From Streptacidiphilus carbonis (GTDB lineage Bacteria > Actinomycetota > Actinomycetes > Streptomycetales > Streptomycetaceae), in contig NZ_BBPM01000011.1 of assembly GCF_000787775.1 (NCBI RefSeq), forward strand, positions 115,177 to 169,159: DNA of 53,983 nt, in the 5' to 3' direction. The position numbers were made by a program, and so were the translations under genes. This document shows positions 41,621-51,586 of the stretch, piece by piece. Each line of letters begins with the position of its first letter. Within the stretch, counting starts at the first letter, position 1. Below the pieces are notes generated by a model that was not told the DNA's origin, did no database searches, and saw nothing but the letters and a program-made list of their open reading frames with translations.

Positions 41621-42478
41621 TCAGTACTGGTAGAAGCCCCGGCCGGACTTGCGGCCGAGGAGCCCCGCGTCCACCATCCGCTGCAGCAGCGGCGGCGCGG
41701 CGTACAGGGGCTCCTTGTACTCGTGGTACATCGACTCGGCGATGGAGACGATGGTGTCCAGTCCGATGAGGTCGCACAGCCGCAGCGGCCCCATCGGGTG
41801 GGCGCAGCCGGCCTCCATGCCCTTGTCGATGTCCTCGGCCGTGGCCACGCCCGACTCGAACATCCGGACCGCGGAGAGCAGGTAGGGCACCAGCAGCGCG
41901 TTGACCACGAAGCCGGCCCGGTCGCGGGCCCGGATCGGGTCCTTGGCCAGCACCTCGCGGGTGAAGGCCTCGGCGCGGGTCACCGTCTCGGCCGAGGTGG
42001 TGAGCGTCGGGATGATCTCGACCAGCTTCTGCACCGGGGCCGGGTTGAAGAAGTGTATTCCGAGCACCTGCTCCGGCCGGGAGGTCGCCGAGGCCAGCTT
42101 CACGATCGGGATGGAGGAGGTGTTGGACGCCAGGATGGCGTCGCGCCGCTCCACCACCTGGTCCAGGGTCTGGAAGATCGCGCTCTTGACGTCCTCGCGC
42201 TCGGCGACGGCCTCGATGACCAGGTCGCGGTCGGCGAAGTCGGCGAGCTCGGTGGTGAAGGAGATCCGGGCCAGCGCCGCCTCCCGCTCCTCCTCGGTGA
42301 GCTTCCCGCGCTTGACCGCGGTGTCGAACGAGCCGGTGAGCCGGGTGCGGCCGAGCTCCAGGGCCTCGCCACCGGCCTCGGAGACCCTGACGTCGAGTCC
42401 GGCCCGGGCGAACACCTCGGCGATCCCCGACCCCATCAGCCCGCAGCCGACGACCCCTACCCGCGCGATGTCGCTCAC
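41621..42478 (-). CDS. 3-hydroxybutyryl-CoA dehydrogenase
   Basis: This 285-residue NAD(P)-dependent 3-hydroxyacyl-CoA dehydrogenase has the Rossmann motif VGVVGCGLMGSGIAEVFARA and LASNTSSIPIVKLA. The catalytic His is in LGIHFFNPAPVQKLVEI, followed by GFVVNALLVPYL and the C-terminal helical domain ending GRGFYQY. It interconverts acetoacetyl-CoA and 3-hydroxybutyryl-CoA in butyrate/PHB or ethylmalonyl-CoA metabolism. GTG 42478 is the probable start. The frame extends 16 codons further up, without similarity to the family. It diverges from the SDR gene. Confidence 0.93.
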   Translation of the reverse strand: MSDIARVGVVGCGLMGSGIAEVFARAGLDVRVSEAGGEALELGRTRLTGSFDTAVKRGKLTEEEREAALARISFTTELADFADRDLVIEAVAEREDVKSAIFQTLDQVVERRDAILASNTSSIPIVKLASATSRPEQVLGIHFFNPAPVQKLVEIIPTLTTSAETVTRAEAFTREVLAKDPIRARDRAGFVVNALLVPYLLSAVRMFESGVATAEDIDKGMEAGCAHPMGPLRLCDLIGLDTIVSIAESMYHEYKEPLYAAPPLLQRMVDAGLLGRKSGRGFYQY

Positions 42479-42621
42479 TTCAAGTCCATTCGTCCGTGCC
42501 CGTTGAGTGGTCGACCGGCAGATCAACCGAGCCGACGTTACTCCGTCACGGCCCGCGTGTCCGAGGCCGCCGGTGCGGCCCGCTGATCAACAATGGCAGT
42601 CCGCCACGAGAGGAGTACACG

Positions 42622-43452
42622 GTGCCCGTGCGGACGCTCGAAGGACAGGTCGCCCTGATCACCGGTGCGGGCCGGGGTATCGGGCGCGAGATCGCACTCG
42701 GCCTGGCCGAGGAAGGCATGCACCTGGGCGTGATCGGACGCCATCGGGAGACGCTGGCCGACACCCTGCGGGCCTGTGTGAAGCAGGGTGTGAAATGTGT
42801 CGCAGTGGCGGCCGACGTCACCCATCCCGGCGCGGTCCGCGAGGCGGTGCGCACCGTGGAGCGCGACCTGGGGCCGGTCGACCTGCTGGTCAACAACGCC
42901 GGGCAGGTCGACCGCGCCGAGGTGCCGCTCTGGGAGGCGGACCCGCTGCAGTGGTGGTCGGTCGTGGAGACCAATCTGCGCGGACCCTTCAATCTGATGC
43001 GCGTCGTGCTGCCGGGCATGGTGGAGCGTCAGCGCGGCCGGGTCGTCAATCTGAACTCGGGGTTCGCGCTGCGCCCGGAGTGGCGCTACTCGGCGTACGC
43101 CACCTCCAAGGCGGCGCTGCTGCGGCTGAGCGACAACGTCGCCGGGCCGCTGCGTCCGCACGGGGTGACCGTGCTGGACATCAGCCCAGGGGCGGTGGCC
43201 ACCGAGATGACCGCGGGTATGCCGATGTTCGCCGACATGCTGCACTGGGGAAGCATCCCGCTGCTGGTGTCGACCGTCGCGGACGCGGCCCGGGGCCGGC
43301 TGGACCTGCTGCACGGGCGCTTTCTGCACCTGGGTCGCGACAGTGTTCCCGAGCTGCTGGAGCAGGCCGGCCGGATCAGCGAGAACGACGCCCGGACGTT
43401 GCGGCTGCGCCCTTACAGTGAGGAGGACCCGCTCGCCCGGACGCACGGCTGA
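42622..43452 (+). CDS. SDR-family oxidoreductase
   Basis: This 276-residue short-chain dehydrogenase has TGAGRGIG at the cofactor site, LLVNNAGQVDRAEVP, the Ser region VVNLNSGFALRPEW, the catalytic YATSK, and SPGAVATEM after it. AGGAG lies 6 bases before GTG 42622. It stands between the divergent 3-hydroxybutyryl-CoA dehydrogenase and the arginine operon, without an obvious metabolic partner. Substrate unknown. Confidence 0.88.
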   Translation: MPVRTLEGQVALITGAGRGIGREIALGLAEEGMHLGVIGRHRETLADTLRACVKQGVKCVAVAADVTHPGAVREAVRTVERDLGPVDLLVNNAGQVDRAEVPLWEADPLQWWSVVETNLRGPFNLMRVVLPGMVERQRGRVVNLNSGFALRPEWRYSAYATSKAALLRLSDNVAGPLRPHGVTVLDISPGAVATEMTAGMPMFADMLHWGSIPLLVSTVADAARGRLDLLHGRFLHLGRDSVPELLEQAGRISENDARTLRLRPYSEEDPLARTHG

Positions 43453-43511
43453 CCGACGCACGGCCGGCTGTGGGCGGCTCGTCGGCGGCAGCCGGCCGGA
43501 CGCTCAGCCGA

Positions 43512-45824
<2,313 letters not shown>

Positions 45825-45839
45825 AGGGGCCCGACGGCC

Positions 45840-46778
45840 GTGCAGATCGCACCCAAGGGCGAACAGGCCCGCAACAACACCGCGCTGCCCAAGGCGCTCA
45901 CGCTGATCGAGGCGCTGCCCTGGCTGGAGCGCTTCCACGGCAAGACCGTGGTCATCAAGTTCGGCGGCAACGCCATGGTCGACGAGTCGCTCAAGGCGGC
46001 CTTCGCCCAGGACGTCGTCTTCCTGCGCTACGCCGGGCTGCGCCCGGTCATCGTGCACGGCGGCGGTCCGCAGATCAGCGCCCAGCTCCAGAAGTTGGGC
46101 ATCGACTCGCACTTCACCGCGGGCCTGCGGGTGACCACCCCGGAGACCATGGACGTGGTCCGGATGGTGCTGGCCGGCCAGGTCCAGCGCGAACTGGTCG
46201 GACTGCTCAACGACCACGGCCCGTTCGCCGTCGGCATGACCGGCGAGGACGCCCACACCATGACCGCGGTCAAGCGATACGCCGAGGTGGACGGCGACCA
46301 GGTCGACATCGGCCTGGTCGGCGACATCGCCCATGTCGATCCCGGCGCGGTCAACGCGCTGCTGGACAACGGCCGGATCCCGGTGATCTCCTCCATCGCC
46401 CGCGGCTCCGGCGGCCATGTCTACAACATCAACGCCGACACCGCCGCCGCCGCGATGGCGGTCGCCCTGGACGCCGAGATGCTGGTCGTGCTCACCGACG
46501 TCGAGGGCCTCTACGCCGACTGGCCGGCCAGCGACGACGTGATCAGCCAGCTCAGCGCGAGCGAGCTGGAGAAGCTGCTGCCGACCCTGGCCAGCGGGAT
46601 GCTGCCGAAGATGGAGGGCTGCCTGCGCGCCGTCCGCGAGGGCGTCGGCACCGCACGTGTGCTGGACGGCAGGGTGCAGCACAGCCTGCTGCTGGAGATC
46701 TTCACCGACGAGGGCATCGGCACCATGGTCGTGCCCGATGCCGACACCGAAACCATCATCACCGGGGGGCTCGCATGA
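45840..46778 (+). CDS. argB: Acetylglutamate kinase
   Basis: This 312-residue amino-acid-kinase-fold enzyme phosphorylates N-acetylglutamate, normally the arginine-inhibited step in actinobacteria. [13 protein letters not shown] is the phosphate-binding strand, [10 protein letters not shown] the substrate glycine loop, [15 protein letters not shown] the second, and [14 protein letters not shown] the ATP-site Lys region. The N-terminal helix ([16 protein letters not shown]) is typical of the hexameric, arginine-sensitive type. GTG 45840 lies 15 bases after argJ, and the stop overlaps argD. Confidence 0.98.
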   Translation: MQIAPKGEQARNNTALPKALTLIEALPWLERFHGKTVVIKFGGNAMVDESLKAAFAQDVVFLRYAGLRPVIVHGGGPQISAQLQKLGIDSHFTAGLRVTTPETMDVVRMVLAGQVQRELVGLLNDHGPFAVGMTGEDAHTMTAVKRYAEVDGDQVDIGLVGDIAHVDPGAVNALLDNGRIPVISSIARGSGGHVYNINADTAAAAMAVALDAEMLVVLTDVEGLYADWPASDDVISQLSASELEKLLPTLASGMLPKMEGCLRAVREGVGTARVLDGRVQHSLLLEIFTDEGIGTMVVPDADTETIITGGLA

Positions 46779-47977
46779 CCGGGACCGGCAACCAGGACCT
46801 CACCCAGCGGTGGCAGCACACGCTGATGAACAACTTCGGCACCCCGCGCATCCCGCTGGTCCGCGGCGAGGGGGTCCACCTCTGGGACGCGGACGGCAAG
46901 CGCTACACCGACTTCCTCGGCGGCATCGCCGTCAACGCCCTCGGCACCGCCCACCCGGCGATCGTCGCGGCGGTCAGCGCGCAGATCGGCACCCTGGGGC
47001 ACATCTCCAACTTCTTCCTGGCCGAGCCCACGGTCCGGCTCGCCGAGCGGCTGGTCTCCCTCTCCGGGCGTGGGGACACCACCGGCCGGGTCTACTTCTC
47101 CAACTCCGGCGCCGAGGCCAACGAGGCCGCCTTCAAGATCGGCCGGCTCACCGGGCGCACCCATATGGTCTCCGCCCACGGCGGTTTCCACGGTCGGACC
47201 ATGGGCGCGCTGTCGCTCACCGCCCAGCCCGCCAAGCAGGACCCGTTCCGGCCGCTGCCGGGCGACGTCAGCCACGTCCCCTTCGGTGACGCCGAGGCGC
47301 TGCGCGCCGCCGTCACCACCGACACCGCCCTGGTGGTGCTGGAGCCCATCCAGGGCGAGAACGGCGTGGTCGTCCCGCCCGCCGACTACCTGCTCGCGGC
47401 CCGGGAGATCACCCGCGCCACCGGCACCCTGCTGGTCCTGGACGAGATCCAGACCGGCATCGGCCGCACCGGACTGTGGTTCGCCCACCAGGCCTTCGAG
47501 GGCGTGGACCCGGACATCGTCACCCTGGCCAAGGGCCTCGGCGGCGGGCTGCCGATCGGCGCCACCCTGGCCTTCGGCGAGGCGGCCGAGCTGCTGCACC
47601 CCGGCCACCACGGCTCCACCTTCTCCGGCAACCCGGTGGTCTGCGCCGCGGCCAACGCGGTCCTGGACACCGTCGAGGCCGAGGGCCTGCTGGACCAGGT
47701 CGCCAAGGTGGGGGAGCGGCTGCGGAACGGCATCGAGGCCATCGGCGACCCGCTGGTGGACCAGGTCCGGGGCTCCGGGCTGCTGCTCGGCATCGTGCTC
47801 ACCCAGCCGGTCGCCGCGCAGGTCCAGGCCGCCGCCCAGCGGGCCGGCTTCCTGGTCAACGCCGCCGTCCCGGACGTCGTCCGGCTGGCCCCGCCGCTGA
47901 TCCTCACCGAGCGCGACGCGGACACCTTGCTCGCCGTGCTCCCCGGCATCCTGCGTTCCGTACGAGAGGCTGACTGA
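46775..47977 (+). CDS. argD: Acetylornithine aminotransferase
   Basis: This 400-residue class III PLP aminotransferase converts N-acetylglutamate semialdehyde to N-acetylornithine. [28 protein letters not shown], the Asp of [15 protein letters not shown] and the Schiff-base Lys in [13 protein letters not shown] (K253) are all present. ATGA overlap with argB gives coupling. The gene is followed after 5 bases by argR. Confidence 0.98.
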   Translation: MTGTGNQDLTQRWQHTLMNNFGTPRIPLVRGEGVHLWDADGKRYTDFLGGIAVNALGTAHPAIVAAVSAQIGTLGHISNFFLAEPTVRLAERLVSLSGRGDTTGRVYFSNSGAEANEAAFKIGRLTGRTHMVSAHGGFHGRTMGALSLTAQPAKQDPFRPLPGDVSHVPFGDAEALRAAVTTDTALVVLEPIQGENGVVVPPADYLLAAREITRATGTLLVLDEIQTGIGRTGLWFAHQAFEGVDPDIVTLAKGLGGGLPIGATLAFGEAAELLHPGHHGSTFSGNPVVCAAANAVLDTVEAEGLLDQVAKVGERLRNGIEAIGDPLVDQVRGSGLLLGIVLTQPVAAQVQAAAQRAGFLVNAAVPDVVRLAPPLILTERDADTLLAVLPGILRSVREAD

Positions 47978-47982
47978 ACCCC

Positions 47983-48525
47983 ATGGCCGACGACGCCCAG
48001 CCCGATCCGGTCACCACGGGACCGGTGTCCCAGCTGCCGCAGACGCGGACCGCACGGCACCGGCGCATCGTGGACCTGCTGACCCGTCAGCCCGTCCGCT
48101 CGCAGAGCCAGTTGGCGAAACTGCTCGCGGACGACGGCCTCGCGGTCACCCAGGCCACCCTCTCCCGGGACCTGGACGAGCTGGGCGCGGTCAAGATCCG
48201 CAACCAGTACGGCAATCTGGTGTACGCCGTCCCGGCGGAGGGCGGCGACCGCACCCCCCAGGCGGCCGGCGGCGAGTTCGGCAACGAGGGCCGGCTGGCC
48301 CGCCTCTCCTCCGAGCTCATGGTCTCCGCGACCGCCTCCGGCAACCTGGTGGTCCTGCGCACCCCGCCCGGCGCCGCCCAGTTCCTGGCCTCCGCCATCG
48401 ACCAGTCCGGCATCCACGAGATCATCGGTACCATCGCCGGCGACGACACCGTCCTCCTCATCTCCCGCGACCCCGCCGGCGGCAACGCCCTGGCCGCCCG
48501 CATGCTGGAACTGGCCCAGTCCTGA
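47983..48525 (+). CDS. argR: Arginine repressor
   Basis: This 180-residue regulator has an N-terminal winged helix (about residues 27-90: [37 protein letters not shown]) and a C-terminal arginine-binding, hexamer-forming domain (about 108-178, [14 protein letters not shown] near its end). It binds ARG boxes when arginine is bound. It closes the argCJBDR operon and should repress it through the site at 43512-43550. Confidence 0.97.
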   Translation: MADDAQPDPVTTGPVSQLPQTRTARHRRIVDLLTRQPVRSQSQLAKLLADDGLAVTQATLSRDLDELGAVKIRNQYGNLVYAVPAEGGDRTPQAAGGEFGNEGRLARLSSELMVSATASGNLVVLRTPPGAAQFLASAIDQSGIHEIIGTIAGDDTVLLISRDPAGGNALAARMLELAQS

Positions 48526-48662
48526 CCGGGCGCGGCCACGCCCGCTTTCGGTCCGACCGATGAGTTCCGCCCTGCCGAGTCGTCTCCATGCTGGGAACGT
48601 CCCGCCTCCGCGCCGGTGGGGGCCGGCGGCGGGATGACCAGTGACAAGGAGCGGTGCAGACC

Positions 48663-49142
48663 ATGGACCAGGAGAAGATGAGCGCCACCCTGACGGTGGC
48701 CGTGCCCGCCGCGAAGGTGTTCGCGGCGCTGGCGGATCCGACGACGCATGCTGCGATCGACGGCACCGGGTGGGTCTCGGGAGCGGTCGACAGGGCGCCG
48801 CTGACCGAGGCCGGGCAGGTCTTTCGGATGAGCATGTACCACGCCGGGCATCCGAACCGTGACTACCAGACCGTCAACAAGGTCCAGGTGCTCGACCCGC
48901 CGCGCGCCATCGGCTGGCTGACGGGGCGGGAGAAGGACGACGGGGAGATGGAGTTCGGCGGCTGGCTCTGGCGCTACGACCTGGCGCCGCAAGGCCCGTC
49001 CGAAACCGAGGTCACACTCAGCTACGACTGGTCCGCGGTGCCCCAGTACATCCGTGACCGAGGCATCAGCTTCCCGCCGTTCGGCCCCGAGCACCTGATC
49101 AACTCGCTGCACCACCTGGCCGGGCTCGTCTCCGGAACGTGA
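48663..49142 (+). CDS. SRPBCC-family (polyketide cyclase/START-like) protein
   Basis: This protein of about 159 residues has the START-like pattern: KMSATLTVAVPAAKVFAALA at the N-terminus, then WVSGAVDRAPLTEAGQVFRM, VQVLDPPRAIGWL and ETEVTLSYDWSAVP. The family forms a hydrophobic ligand cavity and includes polyketide cyclases and AHSA1-like proteins; the ligand is unknown. AAGGAG upstream fits ATG 48663 with an 11-base spacer, while GTG 48654 is too close. The preceding 137-base spacer holds nothing recognisable. Confidence 0.82.
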   Translation: MDQEKMSATLTVAVPAAKVFAALADPTTHAAIDGTGWVSGAVDRAPLTEAGQVFRMSMYHAGHPNRDYQTVNKVQVLDPPRAIGWLTGREKDDGEMEFGGWLWRYDLAPQGPSETEVTLSYDWSAVPQYIRDRGISFPPFGPEHLINSLHHLAGLVSGT

Positions 49143-49256
49143 AGTAGTCACGCGCCTGACTGTCCAACGCGCGTTCGAGGAGGGGCTTGACCTTGCGCAC
49201 CCGGCAGAGCTGACGCCGATCGTCGACGCCGCGCGGCTGCGCATAGCGTTGGTGGC

Positions 49257-49807
49257 ATGAGCTACGAGGGCGACGAGGAGCGTGAGATCCAGCGGCTGTG
49301 GAGCGAGCTGGAGCTCCCGAGCGGTGCTTGGGCGGAGTTGCTGGACTCCCAGATCGTGGTGCAGGCGAATCCCACCCACCTTCACGATGTCCCGGGTCGG
49401 GTGTTCGTCCGTACGGTTCCCGAGCCTTTCGAGGCGTTCTCGGAGCGTGGTATCGCCATCGGTCCCACGGACAGGCCGCGCCCCGATGTGGCCATCGCGC
49501 TGGCGGAGGACATTCCCGAGTATGTGCGCGACTGGCCCGCCTCCGTGGTGCGAGCAGTGGTGGAGACGGTCAGTGCGGGGCGGGGCGCGGCCAAGCGCGA
49601 CTATGAGGACAAGCGCGCCGCCTACCAGCGTGCCGGTATTCCGATCTATGTGATCGTCGACCCCCGGACGGGACCTGGGTGGTGCTGGTGCTGGTCGCCG
49701 GGGTCTACGAGGAGCATGCGAAGGGCGCGTTCGGCCAGCCGATTCCCTTGCCCGAGCCGCTGGGGCTCCCGATTCCCACGGTCGCGTTCCACCGCTACCC
49801 GGAATGA
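49257..49807 (+). pseudogene. Uma2-family endonuclease gene with a frameshift
   Basis: The first 137 codons read as a Uma2 (DUF820) nuclease: VPGRVFVRT, RPRPDVAIALAEDIPEYVRD and DYEDKRAAYQRAGIPIYVIVDP, which is the PD-(D/E)XK-like core. After GAC CCC CGG (49659-49667) the sense jumps to another frame: TWVVLVLVAGVYEEHAKGAF, then GQPIPLPEPLGLPIPT, then VAFHRYPE and a stop at 49805-49807, an ideal Uma2 C-terminus. One extra G near 49667 would restore DPRDGTWVV. Either a real mutation or a base miscall. Uncorrected, the frame runs on to 49994 with unrelated sequence. Confidence 0.75.
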
Positions 49808-49826
49808 TCCGGAGTCTTCTACCTGT

Positions 49827-50168
49827 TCATCCCCGTACCCAGGTCTGGTGCACGGCGGCCAGCGCCTCGGCGTCCGCGGCCGGCCAGACCTGTCCGGAGC
49901 CCACGGCGTCGAAGGCGTACTCGGGGAAGCGGGTCCGGATCTCCGGGAATCCCGCTGCGGGCACGGCGATCTCCAGATCGCCGTGCGGTCGTGACTGTGT
50001 GCCGCGGAACAGGTCCAGTGCCCACCCTGCCGCGACGCACCAGGGCACGCCGACTCCGTCCAGGCGCTCCGCGATCCGCTCCGGCCGCCAGGCGTCCGCC
50101 CACCGTGCCTCCAGTTCGTCCGCGTCGTGCACTACGCCGCCGGACGGCAGGGATTCGGTCATGGTCAC
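49827..50168 (-). CDS. Truncated nucleotidyltransferase domain protein (AadB/LinB-like)
   Basis: This 113-residue protein has a pol-beta-type nucleotidyltransferase beginning: VPWCVAAGWALDLFRGTQSR then PHGDLEIAVPAAGFPEI, the G-W-x-L-D ... H-x-D-L-E pattern of the AadB/LinB-like group. FDAVGSGQVWP and ALAAVHQTWVRG follow, and then a stop. Relatives continue for about 70 more residues, so the C-terminal part is missing; the breakpoint abuts the end of the Uma2 gene. It is probably non-functional. ATG 50162 is an alternative start two codons in. Confidence 0.65.
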   Translation of the reverse strand: MTMTESLPSGGVVHDADELEARWADAWRPERIAERLDGVGVPWCVAAGWALDLFRGTQSRPHGDLEIAVPAAGFPEIRTRFPEYAFDAVGSGQVWPAADAEALAAVHQTWVRG

Positions 50169-50370
50169 AACCTACTGTGACCGCGGGTCGAGGGCTGGGG
50201 CCAACGGTCTTGGTGTGCAGGAGTCTTGACAGTGGGTCGGCCGTGCCCGACGCTCCGTATTGCGCGGTGACGGGTGCCTGACAGGCGGTTCATGGTGCGC
50301 TGACGGGATCCGGGGGCGGTCCGGGGCCCGCCCGTGTTCGGCCGACGGCCGACAGTCGAAGGGACCGGAG

Positions 50371-51387
50371 ATGGCTGCTGCTCCCCCCGCCCCGCCCGCC
50401 TCGCGACCCACCCTCGCCGAGGTCGCGCGAAGGGCGGGTGTCTCCACAGCGACGGCGTCCCGGGTGCTGAACCGGTCCGCGCCGGTCAGCGAGGACGCGC
50501 TGGCGCGGGTCGAGTCGGCCGTGCAGGAGCTGGGCTATGTGCGCCAGCGGGCGCAGAGCGTGGGGGCGCGGGAGACCGGGGCGGTCGCCGTCGTGGTCTT
50601 CGAGGACATGATCCACTACCGGTCGGACGTCTTCTACTCGCGGCTGCTGGTCGGCGTCGAGCGCGCGCTCCAGCCCGGCGAGCAGGAGCTGGTGGTGCTG
50701 ACCGCATCCCGCCGGACCCGGCGGCCCTCGCTGCTCCGCTACCTCTGCGGCGGCCATGTGGACGGGGTGCTGCTGGTCGGGCCGCGCGGCGACGACTCGC
50801 TGCCGCAGCTGATCCGGGCCGCGGGCGTGCCGGTGGTCTCGCTGGGACGGCCGCTGGCGCCGGGGGACCTGCCCTATGTGGACGCGGACAACCTCGGCGG
50901 CGCGGCCGGCGCGGTCGGCCATCTCCTCAACTCCGGGCGGAGCACCGTCGCCACCATCGCCGGGCCGCCGGACATGTCGGTCGGCGCGGACCGCCTGCGC
51001 GGCTACTTCCGCGCGGTGCGCGAGGCCGACGGGCCGGGGCGCGAGACGGTGGCGTACGGGGACTTCACCGTCGCCTCAGGGGAGCACGCGATGGTCCGGC
51101 TGCTGGAGCTGCGCCCCGGGCTGGACGCCGTCTTCGCCGCCTCCGACCTGATGGCGGCCGGGGCGCTCCGGGTGCTGCAGCGGATGCGGATCCGGGTACC
51201 GGAGGACGTCGCCCTGGTGGGGTTCGACGACGACGCGGTCGCCTGCCGGGTCCGTCCGCTGCTGACCACGGTGCGGCAGCCGGTGGAGGAGATGGGCGCA
51301 CGGGCGGTGGCACAACTGCTGGGGCTGGGGCAGGCCGAGGACCAGGTCGTGATGGACACCGCGCTGGTGCTGCGCCAGTCGGCCTGA
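50371..51387 (+). CDS. LacI-family transcriptional regulator
   Basis: This 338-residue repressor has an N-terminal HTH and hinge (about residues 12-62: TLAEVARRAGVSTATASRVL) and a periplasmic-binding-protein-like sugar domain. VDGVLLVGPRG, VPVVSLGRP, FAASDLMAAGALRVL and VALVGFDDDAVA mark the latter. The start is ATG 50371 with GGGACCGGAG upstream. It lies directly before a GH74-type glucanase gene and probably senses oligosaccharides released from that substrate; this is inference from position. Confidence 0.92.
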   Translation: MAAAPPAPPASRPTLAEVARRAGVSTATASRVLNRSAPVSEDALARVESAVQELGYVRQRAQSVGARETGAVAVVVFEDMIHYRSDVFYSRLLVGVERALQPGEQELVVLTASRRTRRPSLLRYLCGGHVDGVLLVGPRGDDSLPQLIRAAGVPVVSLGRPLAPGDLPYVDADNLGGAAGAVGHLLNSGRSTVATIAGPPDMSVGADRLRGYFRAVREADGPGRETVAYGDFTVASGEHAMVRLLELRPGLDAVFAASDLMAAGALRVLQRMRIRVPEDVALVGFDDDAVACRVRPLLTTVRQPVEEMGARAVAQLLGLGQAEDQVVMDTALVLRQSA

Positions 51388-51487
51388 GGCCGCGCGGCTT
51401 GAGCTCTCGGCCCGGGCGGCCGGGGATCCGGCTGTGTAGCTTTCACGGGTGACGGGTGTTCAGAACCGCCTGAGCCGCTGGTGTTCG

Positions 51488-51502
51488 GCGAAGCGCTTGC
51501 AT
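51488..51502. promoter_or_regulatory. Possible LacI-type operator before the GH74 gene
   Basis: AAGCGCTT (51491-51498) is a perfect 8-base dyad with the central CG and flanks typical of LacI-family sites, 89 bases upstream of the glucanase start. Confidence 0.45.
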
Positions 51503-51586
51503 GTCCCATAGGTCGGATTGACGAACCGTCAGTCGACTGCGTTCATGGGCGGGCCCACCCCCGCGCACCTCCCGAGGAGCCGCCCG

